From JAFIFT01 sp020051095 (GTDB taxonomy: Bacteria; Pseudomonadota; Gammaproteobacteria; Legionellales; Legionellaceae), in contig NZ_CAXMZT010000003.1 in assembly GCF_964199965.1 (NCBI RefSeq), forward strand, positions 290,098 to 354,097: a stretch of 64,000 nt of DNA, read 5' to 3'. The translations under genes and the position numbers were made by a program. Shown piece after piece: positions 1 through 8,706 of the stretch (position 1 is the first letter of the stretch; each line of letters starts with the position of its first letter). Under the pieces are notes generated by a model. The model saw nothing but the letters and a program-made list of their open reading frames with translations. It did not search any database and was not told the origin of the DNA.

Positions 1-296
1 TCTTCCACTAAATCAGACTCATCATAATCGACTAATGCACGCGCAATACCTAATTGTACGGCGCCTGCCTGTCCAGTGATACCGCCACCTTTGACAGTCA
101 CATAGACATCAAATTTGCCTAGCATATCGACAACTTCCAGTGGCTGTCTCACAACCATGCAAGAAGTTTCACGACCAAAATACTCATCAAGTGGGCGACT
201 ATTAATTTTAATATCGCCTTTGCCCGAACGTAAAAATACTCTCGCAACAGAGCTTTTTCGTCGGCCAGTGCCATAATGCTGCTTTAATTCAGCCAT
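1..296 (-). CDS. rpsI: 30S ribosomal protein S9 (uS9), 3' end outside window
   Basis: Small-subunit protein whose C-terminal tail reaches the decoding region. The 98 residues present begin MAELKQHYGTGRRKSSVARV and include the conserved stretch VTVKGGGITGQAGA. The C-terminal part of about 30 residues lies beyond base 1. The ATG at 296-294 starts one base after the rplM stop, so translation is probably coupled. rplM-rpsI is a conserved bacterial pair. Confidence 0.97.
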   Translation of the reverse strand, partial: MAELKQHYGTGRRKSSVARVFLRSGKGDIKINSRPLDEYFGRETSCMVVRQPLEVVDMLGKFDVYVTVKGGGITGQAGAVQLGIARALVDYDESDLVE

Positions 297-297
297 A

Positions 298-735
298 TTA
301 CTTTTCCCCAACTTCTAATTTGATTGGTTGCTGAGCTGTGTGTGGATGCTCGCTACCAGCATAGACCTTTAACTTGCGGAACATTTCACGTCCCAAAGCA
401 TTTTTAGGCAGCATGCCTTTCACGGCAAGCTCAATAATTTTGATAGGATTACGGGCTTGCAACTTGTCAAAACTCGTTGATTTTATCCCGCCAGGATACC
501 CTGTATGATGATGGTACATTTTATCTGTCGCTTTTTGACCTGTAACCATCACTTTTTCTGCATTTGTTACAACAATATAATCACCTGTGTCAACATGAGG
601 AGTATAAATTGCTTTATGCTTCCCACGTAACCGACGTGCAATTTCTGTTGCCATACGGCCAAGGACTTGGCCATCTGCGTCAATATGAAACCAATCACGT
701 TTTACTTCGTGCGGTTTGGCGCTAATTGTACTCAT
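298..735 (-). CDS. rplM: 50S ribosomal protein L13 (uL13)
   Basis: Early-assembling large-subunit protein of 145 residues, against 142 in E. coli. The family stretches DADGQVLGRMATEIARRLRGKHK and the HHTGYPGG segment are visible (HHHTGYPGGIKS here). It is the first gene of the rplM-rpsI operon and is preceded by a candidate promoter at 786-814. In E. coli L13 represses its own operon through the mRNA leader; the leader here, about 40 nt, is short and I see no clear structure in it. Confidence 0.98.
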   Translation of the reverse strand: MSTISAKPHEVKRDWFHIDADGQVLGRMATEIARRLRGKHKAIYTPHVDTGDYIVVTNAEKVMVTGQKATDKMYHHHTGYPGGIKSTSFDKLQARNPIKIIELAVKGMLPKNALGREMFRKLKVYAGSEHPHTAQQPIKLEVGEK

Positions 736-785
736 TTATTAAACTCCGTACGCCCATTTTGCAAATAATATAATCTAGGGAGGCG

Positions 786-814
786 ATTTTACCCAAAACT
801 TACGCAACACACAA
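786..814 (-). promoter_or_regulatory. Candidate sigma-70 promoter of rplM-rpsI
   Basis: On the minus strand, TTGTGT (814-809) is separated by 17 bases from TAAAAT (791-786). The -10 box matches 5 of 6 consensus bases, but the -35 box keeps only the leading TTG. It lies about 50 bases upstream of the rplM start, in the gap after the ferredoxin gene. Confidence 0.5.
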
Positions 815-833
815 GGGTTATGGGAAAATTATT

Positions 834-1142
834 TTAAATAAATAATCGGGGCACTGGCATGCCTTCAATCAAATGTGTTTGCACAATTTCGTCTAGGTCA
901 GCTTGGTTTTGGTAAGTATACCAAACACCTTCTGGATAAATCACCAGACAAGGACCCATGGCGCAACGGCCCAAACAACCTGATTTACTGACTCGAATTT
1001 TATCAGGACCATGGCGATCCAGCTGCATTAACCGTTCTTTGACATAAGAAAACGCATCGGCAGCACCTGAATCTGCGCAGCACTTTTTTCCATTCATTTT
1101 TTGATTGTTGCAGACAAAGACATGCTTTTGGTAATACGACAA
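834..1142 (-). CDS. Thioredoxin-like [2Fe-2S] ferredoxin domain protein
   Basis: A 102-residue protein of the thioredoxin-like [2Fe-2S] ferredoxin family, small soluble electron carriers. Candidate cluster ligands are Cys11, Cys21 or Cys22, Cys56 and Cys60; the segment around residues 53-65 (KSGCLGRCAMGPC) is the family hallmark. The start is TTG at 1142-1140, with AGGAG six bases upstream; no ATG fits. It follows ihfA by 23 bases on the same strand and probably belongs to the pheST-ihfA transcript. The redox partner is unknown. Confidence 0.85.
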   Translation of the reverse strand: MSYYQKHVFVCNNQKMNGKKCCADSGAADAFSYVKERLMQLDRHGPDKIRVSKSGCLGRCAMGPCLVIYPEGVWYTYQNQADLDEIVQTHLIEGMPVPRLFI

Positions 1143-1165
1143 GCAAGGCTCCTAAGACTTAATGA

Positions 1166-1462
1166 TTATTCAACATCAATTTGTTCAATTCGCTTTTTCA
1201 ACTTCATGCCTGGTTTAAAGGTCACGACTCGTCGAGCAGAAACTGGAATTTCTTCCCCGGTTTTGGGATTACGACCTGGTCGTTGACTTTTATCTCGTAA
1301 GATAAAATTACCGAAACCTGAGAGTTTAACATGATCCCCTCTTTCTAATGCCTGGCGAACTGTTTCAAAAAACTTTTCAACCAGTATACGCGCGTCTTGA
1401 CGAGACATTTGGCCTTTTTCAATCAGTATTTCTGCCAACTCAGCTTTACTCAATGCGTTCAC
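1166..1462 (-). CDS. ihfA: Integration host factor subunit alpha
   Basis: DNA-bending HU/IHF-family protein of 98 residues, which pairs with IHF-beta to shape promoters, origins and recombination sites. The stretch LSGFGNFILRDK and the tip of the beta arm, RPGRNPKTGEEIPVSARRVV, are characteristic of the alpha subunit. The start is GTG at 1462-1460, and its G is the last base of the pheT TAG stop, so the two are translationally coupled. The order pheS-pheT-ihfA matches E. coli. Confidence 0.96.
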   Translation of the reverse strand: MNALSKAELAEILIEKGQMSRQDARILVEKFFETVRQALERGDHVKLSGFGNFILRDKSQRPGRNPKTGEEIPVSARRVVTFKPGMKLKKRIEQIDVE

Positions 1463-3843
1463 TATGATTCCCTCAGTTCTATTGACAGCTCTTGTTGAAG
1501 TATTTTAAGTATAGCACTGATTTTATTATTGATCTCAATATCGGTTAAAGTTTTATCCGCCGCTTGCATGGCAACACTAATCGCCAAACTTTTTCTACCT
1601 TTAGGAATCGATTCCCCTAAATAACGATCGAACACATCGACTGAACGGAGTAGCTCATTACCCACCGCTTTTTCCACCAACCGTTTAATTTGCTCAAACT
1701 CCGTTGCTTCATCCACTAAAAGTGCTAGGTCTCGTCTAATTAAGGGGAATTTTGAGAACGATCGATAGGCGGGCTTTGGGCTAAATGTCGCTAAAGCACT
1801 TAAACAAAGCTCAAACAAAAATACGGTTTGGCTAATATCCAAAGCGGCTGCTAAACGAGGATGAAGTTGTCCCATTCGCCCTACCCACTTTTGCTGGACA
1901 TAGATGTCGGCGCTTTGACCGGGATGTAAGGCTGGGTGGGTTGATGCTTTTAGTTGAATGTTGTTTAAACCGATGAATCGACATAAGGCCTGGACATCGC
2001 CTTTGATATCATAAAAATCAATTTTGCTGACATCATCACACCAATTAATTGCACCTCGTTGACCTAATGCCAAACCAGCAATCATCGGTTTTTCGATGAT
2101 TTTTCCTTTTGAATAGTCAAATATGACACCCGACTCAAATAAATGCATGCTCGTGTGTTGCCGGTGGAGGTTGTGTAGCATGGAAGCCACCAATCCTGGC
2201 CATAATCCTAATCGCATCTGAGACATTTCTGATGACAACGGATTCAACAGGTCCATGGTCTCTTCTTCGGGATAAAATGCCTTTTGCACTTGCGGATCCA
2301 CGAAGCTATAGGTCACTGTTTCCTGATACCCACGCAATACAAGCCCGTTGGCTATTTTATCGTTCAAAACCTCAATCGCATCAATGCTACCATGAACGAT
2401 TTCGCCTTCCATAGGACTTCCAACGATATGCTGAAATCCATATAAACGGATGACCTCTTCAACCAAATCCACATCCAAGTTCATATCAAATCGATACGAA
2501 GGCGCTTTGACTCGCCAAGGAGTTGACTTTGAGTCAATGTCCAAACCTAATGCTTGTAACATTTTTTCAATTTCAGCTTCCGCAATATCAACCCCAGTCA
2601 ACTGTTTGACCTTAGCCGGGTTAAATTGTATAAGTGCTTGCTGGGGTAAATCAGCCAGATTTTCTGCAACAGTCAACTCACCAGCATCCCCGCCACAAAT
2701 AGATAAAATCAACTCACTTGCATAATCAATTGCCACCGTTTGGATGGATGGGTCTATCCCTCTTTCAAACCGCTGTGAGGAATCTGTGCAAAGACCATAG
2801 CGCCTTGCAATGCCCGCGATATGTTTTGGGTTAAAAAATGCACTTTCTAGGAAAATGGCGTGCGTATCGACGGTAACAGACGATTGTGCACCGCCCATGA
2901 CACCAGCTAAAGATAATGATTGCTTTTCATCGGCGATAACCAGCGCGTCAGGCGACAAAGAAATTTCTTTATCATCCAGTAGTAAAAGTGATTCACCGTC
3001 ATTTGCAAACCTTACTTGCATAGCACCTTGCAACTTATCATTATCATAGGCATGCATCGGTTGACCTAATTCCATCATCACATAATTGGTGATATCCACC
3101 ACGGGATGGATTGTTCGAAGGCCACAACGTCTTAATCGCTCCTGCATCCATAGGGGTGTAACGGCATTTGGATTAATGTTCTCAATGACACGGCCACAAA
3201 AACGCCCGCAAGCTAAGCCTGCATTCAGATGAATTGAACGTTTAAGTCTTGATTTTATTGGTATTGTCACACTTGGCAACGGGTTGACCGAGCGTCTTGC
3301 TAAAGCAGCCACTTCTCTCGCAACACCTCGGATGCTAAAACAATCTGCTCTATTAGGCGTTAAATCAATATCAAGTGTCGTGTCATCTAAGGCTAAATAG
3401 GTTCGTAAATTTTCGCCCACCGGCGCATCATCAGGCAACTCCAAAATCCCTTCAGACTGATCAGCCATACCTAACTCGGTTGCCGAACATAACATGCCTT
3501 GAGAAGGTTGCCCCCGCAATTTTGCAGGTTTAATTTTCAAGCCATTGGGTAGAACAGCACCAACTTGAGCTAGTGCTACCTTCAATCCTGCGCGAACATT
3601 ATGTGCGCCACAAACGATATCCACTTCACCTTTCCCCGTATTAACCTGGCAAAGGGTTAGTTTATCGGCATCGGGATGAGGGCTAGTGGCTGTTACCTCG
3701 GCAACAATCACGTCGTTAAAATTACCCGCAGCAGGAATGATCCCATCGACTTCAAGCCCGGCCATGGTAATTTGTTCTGCCGTTGTATTTGCATCCCAGT
3801 CGCTGTCAACCCAAGATTTTAACCAATGTAAACTAACTTTCAT
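1462..3843 (-). CDS. pheT: Phenylalanine--tRNA ligase beta subunit
   Basis: The 793-residue beta subunit of the (alpha-beta)2 PheRS, close to the 795 residues in E. coli. It has an N-terminal tRNA-binding (EMAP-like) domain at about residues 40-150, B3/B4 editing and B5 domains in the middle (LDIDLTPNRADC near 155-170), and a C-terminal ferredoxin-fold anticodon-binding domain (SKFPLIRRDLALLVDE onward). It starts 21 bases after the pheS stop. Confidence 0.98.
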   Translation of the reverse strand: MKVSLHWLKSWVDSDWDANTTAEQITMAGLEVDGIIPAAGNFNDVIVAEVTATSPHPDADKLTLCQVNTGKGEVDIVCGAHNVRAGLKVALAQVGAVLPNGLKIKPAKLRGQPSQGMLCSATELGMADQSEGILELPDDAPVGENLRTYLALDDTTLDIDLTPNRADCFSIRGVAREVAALARRSVNPLPSVTIPIKSRLKRSIHLNAGLACGRFCGRVIENINPNAVTPLWMQERLRRCGLRTIHPVVDITNYVMMELGQPMHAYDNDKLQGAMQVRFANDGESLLLLDDKEISLSPDALVIADEKQSLSLAGVMGGAQSSVTVDTHAIFLESAFFNPKHIAGIARRYGLCTDSSQRFERGIDPSIQTVAIDYASELILSICGGDAGELTVAENLADLPQQALIQFNPAKVKQLTGVDIAEAEIEKMLQALGLDIDSKSTPWRVKAPSYRFDMNLDVDLVEEVIRLYGFQHIVGSPMEGEIVHGSIDAIEVLNDKIANGLVLRGYQETVTYSFVDPQVQKAFYPEEETMDLLNPLSSEMSQMRLGLWPGLVASMLHNLHRQHTSMHLFESGVIFDYSKGKIIEKPMIAGLALGQRGAINWCDDVSKIDFYDIKGDVQALCRFIGLNNIQLKASTHPALHPGQSADIYVQQKWVGRMGQLHPRLAAALDISQTVFLFELCLSALATFSPKPAYRSFSKFPLIRRDLALLVDEATEFEQIKRLVEKAVGNELLRSVDVFDRYLGESIPKGRKSLAISVAMQAADKTLTDIEINNKISAILKILQQELSIELRES

Positions 3844-3864
3844 GAGGTGATTCCAGAATAGATA

Positions 3865-4878
3865 TTAAAACTGTTTCAAAAAGGCCAAATCATTTTCAAA
3901 CATGATGCGTAAATCATCGATGCCATAATACAACATCGCTAATCGATCAATTCCAAGGCCAAAGGCATAGCCTTGATACTCATTGGGATCGATGTTGACT
4001 GCTTTTAATACATTTGGATGAACCATACCACATCCAAGAACTTCCAACCACCCTGTCATTTTACACGACCGACATCCTTCTCCTTTGCAGTGGGTGCAAG
4101 AGATGTCTACCTCGGCAGAAGGCTCTGTGAAAGGAAAATAGGAAGGCCTGAATCGCGTTTTAACGGGCGCGCCAAAAAAGTCAGAGAAAAAATTGGTCAG
4201 AAGCTCTTTTAAGTGGCTTAAATTAGATACTTTATCAATGACTAGTCCCTCAACCTGGTGAAACATGGGTGTGTGGGTAACATCCGAATCACATCGGTAA
4301 ACTCGCCCGGGGGCAATCAATCGAAACGGTGGCTTGCCATGCTCCATACTACGGATTTGCACCGGTGAGGTATGTGTTCTTAATAAATGGCCATCACCGA
4401 AATAAAATGTATCATGCATAGCACGCGCGGGATGGTGGTCGGGGATGTTTAATGCTTCAAAATTATAATAATCGGTTTCAATTTCTGGTCCAGTAACCAC
4501 ATCAAAACCTAGCTTACTAAAGTATTCATTGATTCGCTTTTTTGTCAGCGATATGGGATGTTTTGAACCAACCTGTCTGTGCCTACCAGGCAACGTGACA
4601 TCAATGGTTTCTTCAGCTAATTTTTTATTGAGTAACGACTCCGCAAAGTCTTCCTTTTTTGCCTCAATTTGGTGATGAATCGCTTGCTTTGCTTCATTCA
4701 CCAACTGGCCGACTTTGGGTCGCTCTTCTGCCGATAGCTGAGCCAAGCTTTTTAAAATACCCGTTAACTTACCTTTTTTACCCAGGTATTCCACGCGTAT
4801 ATCATCGAGACTTTTAGCATCTTCTACCGCTTCAATTGCAGCCGTTGCTTCATTGACATATAACTCTATCTCTTGCAT
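3865..4878 (-). CDS. pheS: Phenylalanine--tRNA ligase alpha subunit
   Basis: Catalytic class II synthetase subunit of 337 residues that charges tRNA-Phe together with PheT. An N-terminal coiled-coil arm (residues 1-90) is followed by the class II core: GPEIETDYYNFEALNIP (motif 1 region), GRVYRCDSDVTHTPMFHQVEG (motif 2) and GYAFGLGIDRLAMLYYGIDD (motif 3). The gap to rplT carries a terminator, so pheS probably has its own start site in 4879-4980. I found neither a clear promoter nor a pheM-like leader peptide there. Confidence 0.98.
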   Translation of the reverse strand: MQEIELYVNEATAAIEAVEDAKSLDDIRVEYLGKKGKLTGILKSLAQLSAEERPKVGQLVNEAKQAIHHQIEAKKEDFAESLLNKKLAEETIDVTLPGRHRQVGSKHPISLTKKRINEYFSKLGFDVVTGPEIETDYYNFEALNIPDHHPARAMHDTFYFGDGHLLRTHTSPVQIRSMEHGKPPFRLIAPGRVYRCDSDVTHTPMFHQVEGLVIDKVSNLSHLKELLTNFFSDFFGAPVKTRFRPSYFPFTEPSAEVDISCTHCKGEGCRSCKMTGWLEVLGCGMVHPNVLKAVNIDPNEYQGYAFGLGIDRLAMLYYGIDDLRIMFENDLAFLKQF

Positions 4879-4981
4879 ATATTACTTTCCATAAGCGTTA
4901 TTACGCCAAACGGGTTGCAAAAGAGCCTATTCAATCATACATCCCAGGTGTTTGGCTAGTGTAATTATCAATTTTAGAAAG

Positions 4982-5029
4982 AAAAAAGGGCAGATTTAAG
5001 ACGCGTTTGCAGTCTGTCATCTACCCCTT
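4982..5029 (-). terminator. Rho-independent terminator after rplT
   Basis: Reading the minus strand, GGGTAGAT pairs with ATCTGCCC (one G-T wobble) around an inner AGAC/GTCT hairpin, followed by a run of T (4987-4982). It lies 18 bases after the rplT stop and separates infC-rpmI-rplT from pheST. Confidence 0.8.
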
Positions 5030-5047
5030 ATAAGATGTAACGCTAGC

Positions 5048-5404
5048 TTAGCTTAATGCCGCTTTCGCTTTTTCAGCTATTTTTGCAAATGCATCATGAT
5101 CATGCACCGCAATATCAGCAAGCGTTTTCCGATCAATTTCGATATTCGCTTTCTTTAAGCCATCAATTAATCGGCTATAGGATAGGTCACATAAACGCGC
5201 AGCTGCGTTAATACGCGTTATCCACAAAGCACGAAACTGTCTCTTTTTTTGACGACGGTCACGGTACGCATATTGCCCCGCTTTAATGACCGCTTGCTTT
5301 GCGACGCGATAAACTCGACTACGGGCACCGTAATAACCTTTCGCTTGCTTTAAAATTTTCTTATGACGTGCCTTGGCTGTGACGCCTCTTTTCACTCTTG
5401 GCAT
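5048..5404 (-). CDS. rplT: 50S ribosomal protein L20 (bL20)
   Basis: Protein of 118 residues, the same length as in E. coli, needed early in 50S assembly. The N-terminal basic extension (MPRVKRGVTAKARHKKILKQ) that threads into 23S rRNA is intact. In E. coli L20 also represses translation of rpmI-rplT by binding the mRNA; a candidate site upstream of rpmI is listed at 5638-5695. It follows rpmI by 15 bases. Confidence 0.98.
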   Translation of the reverse strand: MPRVKRGVTAKARHKKILKQAKGYYGARSRVYRVAKQAVIKAGQYAYRDRRQKKRQFRALWITRINAAARLCDLSYSRLIDGLKKANIEIDRKTLADIAVHDHDAFAKIAEKAKAALS

Positions 5405-5419
5405 ATTGGACTCCCCCTA

Positions 5420-5620
5420 TTAACCACCGTTCAACATACGTTTTACCATCTTTGCATCTGGAGCACTGAGCATCAGATTAGATGAACGCAGTTGACGTTT
5501 TCGTTTAGGGCTTTTCTTAGTCAAAATATGACTTCGATTGGCACGACGACTTTTCACTTTTCCGCTAGCTGTCACTTTAAAGCGTTTGCTAGCACCTCGA
5601 TGAGATTTTAACTTTGACAT
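5420..5620 (-). CDS. rpmI: 50S ribosomal protein L35 (bL35)
   Basis: A very basic 66-residue protein (65 in E. coli) beginning MSKLKSHRGASKRFKVTASG. The open frame runs 15 codons further upstream, but the ATG at 5620-5618 has GGAG seven bases before it and the conserved N-terminus begins there. It is the middle gene of infC-rpmI-rplT. Confidence 0.97.
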   Translation of the reverse strand: MSKLKSHRGASKRFKVTASGKVKSRRANRSHILTKKSPKRKRQLRSSNLMLSAPDAKMVKRMLNGG

Positions 5621-5637
5621 TAAATACTCCGCATTTA

Positions 5638-5695
5638 GTACGCATAAACGATGTTCGTACGACAACCAATTGCTATCTAGACTGCCTAAAAGGCA
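5638..5695 (-). promoter_or_regulatory. Candidate structured leader of rpmI-rplT (possible L20 site)
   Basis: In the 109-base infC-rpmI gap two hairpins can form on the minus-strand RNA: TGCCT/AGGCA with a 3-base loop (5695-5683), and CGTAC/GTACG enclosing 13 bases (5660-5638), which ends just before the rpmI ribosome binding site. In E. coli L20 represses rpmI from this interval through a longer-range structure. The position is suggestive, but I did not find sequence identity to that site. Confidence 0.3.
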
Positions 5696-5729
5696 TGACC
5701 AGCTAGTATTGACTTAACTCGTAAAAACG

Positions 5730-6269
5730 CTACTTCTTCTTAGGCGCCAGTACCATAAGTATCTGTTTTCCTTCACGTTTTGGGCTCTGCTCAATCACAG
5801 CAAGTTCTTCTGTGTCTTTAACCAGTCGCTCCATCAAACGCATGCCTAAGTCTTGGTGTGCCATTTCTCGTCCCCGAAACCGCAGGGTCACTTTGGCTTT
5901 ATCACCATTATTCAGGAAACGTATCAGGTTGCGTAGTTTGACCTGATAATCCCCTTCCTCCGTCCTTGGTGTAAACTTTAATTCTTTGATTGAAAACTGT
6001 TTCAATCGTTGCTTTTTCTTTGCCTCTGCTTTCTTCTTGTTTTCCTCGAAAAGAAACTTCCCATAATCCATGATACGGCATACAGGGGGGGCTGCTGTAG
6101 GCGAAATTTCGACTAAATCGCTATCACTTTCTTCCGCCGCTCTCAGTGCTTCCCGGATTGATACTATGCCTACCTGGTTGCCATCAACATCAATTAAACG
6201 CACTTCTGGTGCTGTGATTTTTTCATTGACACGTGCGCGATCGTTTTCACGCTTAGATGTTGTATTAAT
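5730..6269 (-). CDS. infC: Translation initiation factor IF-3, ATT start
   Basis: IF-3 binds the 30S subunit, prevents premature 50S joining and proofreads the start codon. The 179 residues contain the N-domain (NEKITAPEVRLIDVDGNQVG), the linker (EENKKKAEAKKKQRLKQF) and the C-domain (GDYQVKLRNLIRFL onward). The start chosen is ATT at 6269-6267, with GGAGG exactly seven bases upstream. The upstream ATG at 6290 would place that GGAGG inside the coding region. ATT initiation of infC is the known basis of IF-3 autoregulation in E. coli. Confidence 0.95.
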   Translation of the reverse strand: MNTTSKRENDRARVNEKITAPEVRLIDVDGNQVGIVSIREALRAAEESDSDLVEISPTAAPPVCRIMDYGKFLFEENKKKAEAKKKQRLKQFSIKELKFTPRTEEGDYQVKLRNLIRFLNNGDKAKVTLRFRGREMAHQDLGMRLMERLVKDTEELAVIEQSPKREGKQILMVLAPKKK

Positions 6270-6391
6270 GGTGTTTCCTCCAATAAACAATCTTAAAGCA
6301 AAATATTATTCTAAATCCTAAGGAAAATCCCTAGAATTGAACAATAACAAATAATTGGATTGTTGAGTAACCCCAACAAACCAATCTTCAA

Positions 6392-8305
6392 TTATCCCGC
6401 GATCTGTTTTGATTCGACGGCTTCTTTTACCAGTTGGATAAACTTATCCAGTGGCATACCCCCTAAGTCTTGACCAGCTCGGGTCCTAACACTGACTTGC
6501 TGATTTTCTACTTCTTTATCACCAATAATCAGTTGGTAGGGAATTTTTTGTAAAGTATGCTCACGAATTTTATATCCAATTTTCTCATTTCTCAAGTCTG
6601 TTTTAACACGAATTCCACATTTTTTCATCTGATCAGCTATTTCTACCGCATATTTATGGTGTTTATCCGTTATCGACATCACCACAACTTGCTCTGGAGA
6701 CAACCAAACCGGGAAAATCCCAGCATAGTGTTCAACGAGAATCCCCATGAAGCGCTCAAAAGTACCAATAATCGCACGATGAATCATCACAGGAATTTGT
6801 TTACTACCATCTTCAGCGATATATTCAGCACCTAAACGCTCAGGCATGGAAAAATCAATTTGAATGGTGCCACACTGCCATATTCGTCCGAGACTATCCG
6901 ATAACGAACACTCGATCTTTGGACCATAAAATGCCCCTTCTCCGGGTGCGTCAACCCAGGTAATGTTACTACCTGCCATGGCTTTCTTCAAACCCTCTTC
7001 TGCTTTATCCCAAACGGCATCAGACCCGACTCGTTTTTCAGGGCGTAATGCAAGGCGATATAAAATCTTATCAAAGCCAAAATCTTGATAGACGGATTTA
7101 ACTAACTGCAACAGTTTAACAACTTCCGTTTGAATCTGATCTTCTGTACAAAAAATATGGGCATCATCTTGAACAAAATTTCTCACCCGTAACAAGCCAT
7201 GCAGTGCACCGGAAGGTTCACATCGATGGCAATTACCAAACTCAGCTAATCGCAGAGGCAGTTCACGGTAGCTTTTTAAGCCTTGATTAAACACTTGCAC
7301 ATGGCAAGGACAATTCATTGGCTTAATCGCATATTGGCGATTTTCCGTCTCAGTGAGAAACATTTCATCGCGAAAATTTGCTAAATGACCTGATTGCTGC
7401 CATAGGCTGACATCAACCATTTGTGGCGTTCGAATTTCCTGATAATCATTCGCCAAGCACTCTCGCAAGTAGTTTTGCATAACCTGATAAATTGTCCATC
7501 CTTTTGGATGCCAAAATACCATGCCAGGCGCGATATCTTGGAAATGAAATAAGCCAAGTGCTTTTCCAAGGCGTCGATGATCACGCTTTTCAGCTTCTTC
7601 AATGCGGTGCAAATACGCGTCAAGATCTTTTTTATTCAACCATGCTGTCCCGTAAATTCGTTGCAGCATTTCGTTATTTGAATCGCCTCGCCAATACGCA
7701 CCGGCTAGTTTCGTTAATTTAAATGCTTTGAGAAACCCCGTGGATGGCACATGAGGCCCTCGACAAAGATCTTCAAAACTGCCTTGTTTATAGAGAGAAA
7801 TCACTTCACCAGAGGGGATCTCTTCAATGATCTTGGCTTTGTAGTTTTCGCCAATGCCTTTAAAATATTCAATTGCTTCATTTCTAGGCAAAGAACGTCG
7901 AGTAACCAGAAAATTCTCTTTTGCCAATGCCGCCATTTTTTCTTCAATTTGCGCTAAGTCTTCGGGCGTAAATGGTCGACCAAAGGCAAAGTCATAATAG
8001 AACCCGTCTTCAATCACTGGACCAATCGTGACTTGCGCGGAAGGGAAAAGCTCTTTCACCGCCTGAGCTAAGAGATGCGCTGTAGAATGACGAATAACAT
8101 CTAAGCTTTCTTCATTTTTCTCGGTTAAAATGACCAACGAGGCATCATCTTCGATGGTATAAGACGTATCAACTAATCGATCATTCACTTTGCCCGCAAT
8201 AGCGGCTTTCGCCAATCCAGGGCTAATTGACATAGCGATGTCAAATACACTCACTGGTTGCGAAAATGACTTGACACTGCCATCCGGTAATTGAATATTT
8301 GGCAT
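6392..8305 (-). CDS. thrS: Threonine--tRNA ligase
   Basis: Class II synthetase of 637 residues. It has an N-terminal TGS domain (residues 1-60), the HxxxH editing domain (RHSTAHLLAQAV near residue 72), a catalytic core with the zinc-binding segment MNCPCHVQVF, and a C-terminal anticodon-binding domain. The frame is open 15 codons further upstream, but the ATG at 8305 is preceded by GGAGAGAGGG and gives the usual N-terminus MPNIQLPDGS. It is followed by infC after 122 bases, as in E. coli. Confidence 0.97.
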   Translation of the reverse strand: MPNIQLPDGSVKSFSQPVSVFDIAMSISPGLAKAAIAGKVNDRLVDTSYTIEDDASLVILTEKNEESLDVIRHSTAHLLAQAVKELFPSAQVTIGPVIEDGFYYDFAFGRPFTPEDLAQIEEKMAALAKENFLVTRRSLPRNEAIEYFKGIGENYKAKIIEEIPSGEVISLYKQGSFEDLCRGPHVPSTGFLKAFKLTKLAGAYWRGDSNNEMLQRIYGTAWLNKKDLDAYLHRIEEAEKRDHRRLGKALGLFHFQDIAPGMVFWHPKGWTIYQVMQNYLRECLANDYQEIRTPQMVDVSLWQQSGHLANFRDEMFLTETENRQYAIKPMNCPCHVQVFNQGLKSYRELPLRLAEFGNCHRCEPSGALHGLLRVRNFVQDDAHIFCTEDQIQTEVVKLLQLVKSVYQDFGFDKILYRLALRPEKRVGSDAVWDKAEEGLKKAMAGSNITWVDAPGEGAFYGPKIECSLSDSLGRIWQCGTIQIDFSMPERLGAEYIAEDGSKQIPVMIHRAIIGTFERFMGILVEHYAGIFPVWLSPEQVVVMSITDKHHKYAVEIADQMKKCGIRVKTDLRNEKIGYKIREHTLQKIPYQLIIGDKEVENQQVSVRTRAGQDLGGMPLDKFIQLVKEAVESKQIAG

Positions 8306-8412
8306 ACCCTCTCTCCGATTAGACTGATTGTAGTATTGTTTCATTCTCACACGAATCAGTAATCAGCTTAAAAATAACGAGAAGTCATTCCAAGCTCTAG
8401 GTGAGAAGTTTA

Positions 8413-8438
8413 TAAAAAAAACCCTGCTACGCAGGGTT
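8413..8438 (-). terminator. Rho-independent terminator of tRNA-Val
   Basis: On the minus strand AACCCTGC and GCAGGGTT form an 8-bp stem with a 3-base loop, followed by six or more T. It starts eight bases past the encoded CCA end of tRNA-Val. Confidence 0.9.
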
Positions 8439-8445
8439 CAAAATT

Positions 8446-8520
8446 TGGTAGGCACGAGTGGGTTCGAACCACCGACCACCACCATGTCAAGGTGGTGCTC
8501 TACCACTGAGCTACGTGCCT
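8446..8520 (-). tRNA. tRNA-Val (anticodon GAC)
   Basis: Cloverleaf on the minus strand: acceptor AGGCACG/CGTGCCT, D arm GCTC/GAGC, anticodon stem CCACC/GGTGG with loop TTGACAT (anticodon GAC), and T loop TTCGAAC. The CCA is encoded. It forms an independent unit with a promoter at 8551-8579 and a terminator at 8413-8438. Confidence 0.97.
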
Positions 8521-8550
8521 ATATTTTATGCATCGATTTAAGTTCTATGT

Positions 8551-8579
8551 ATTCTAGGAAATATCCCCAACAAGATCAA
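8551..8579 (-). promoter_or_regulatory. Sigma-70 promoter of tRNA-Val
   Basis: Minus strand: TTGATC (8579-8574), a 17-base spacer, TAGAAT (8556-8551). The predicted start lies about 24 bases before the tRNA 5' end. Confidence 0.6.
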
Positions 8580-8706
8580 CCATTTTAGCAAGTTTTTATT
8601 GCACGATGTCATTTCTGTCGTTAATATAAATCTTACTTATTATTTTGTTAATTACTTTTTTCTACCTTTCGTTGATAGAAAAGAGCCTCAAAAAATAACA
8701 ACAAAA

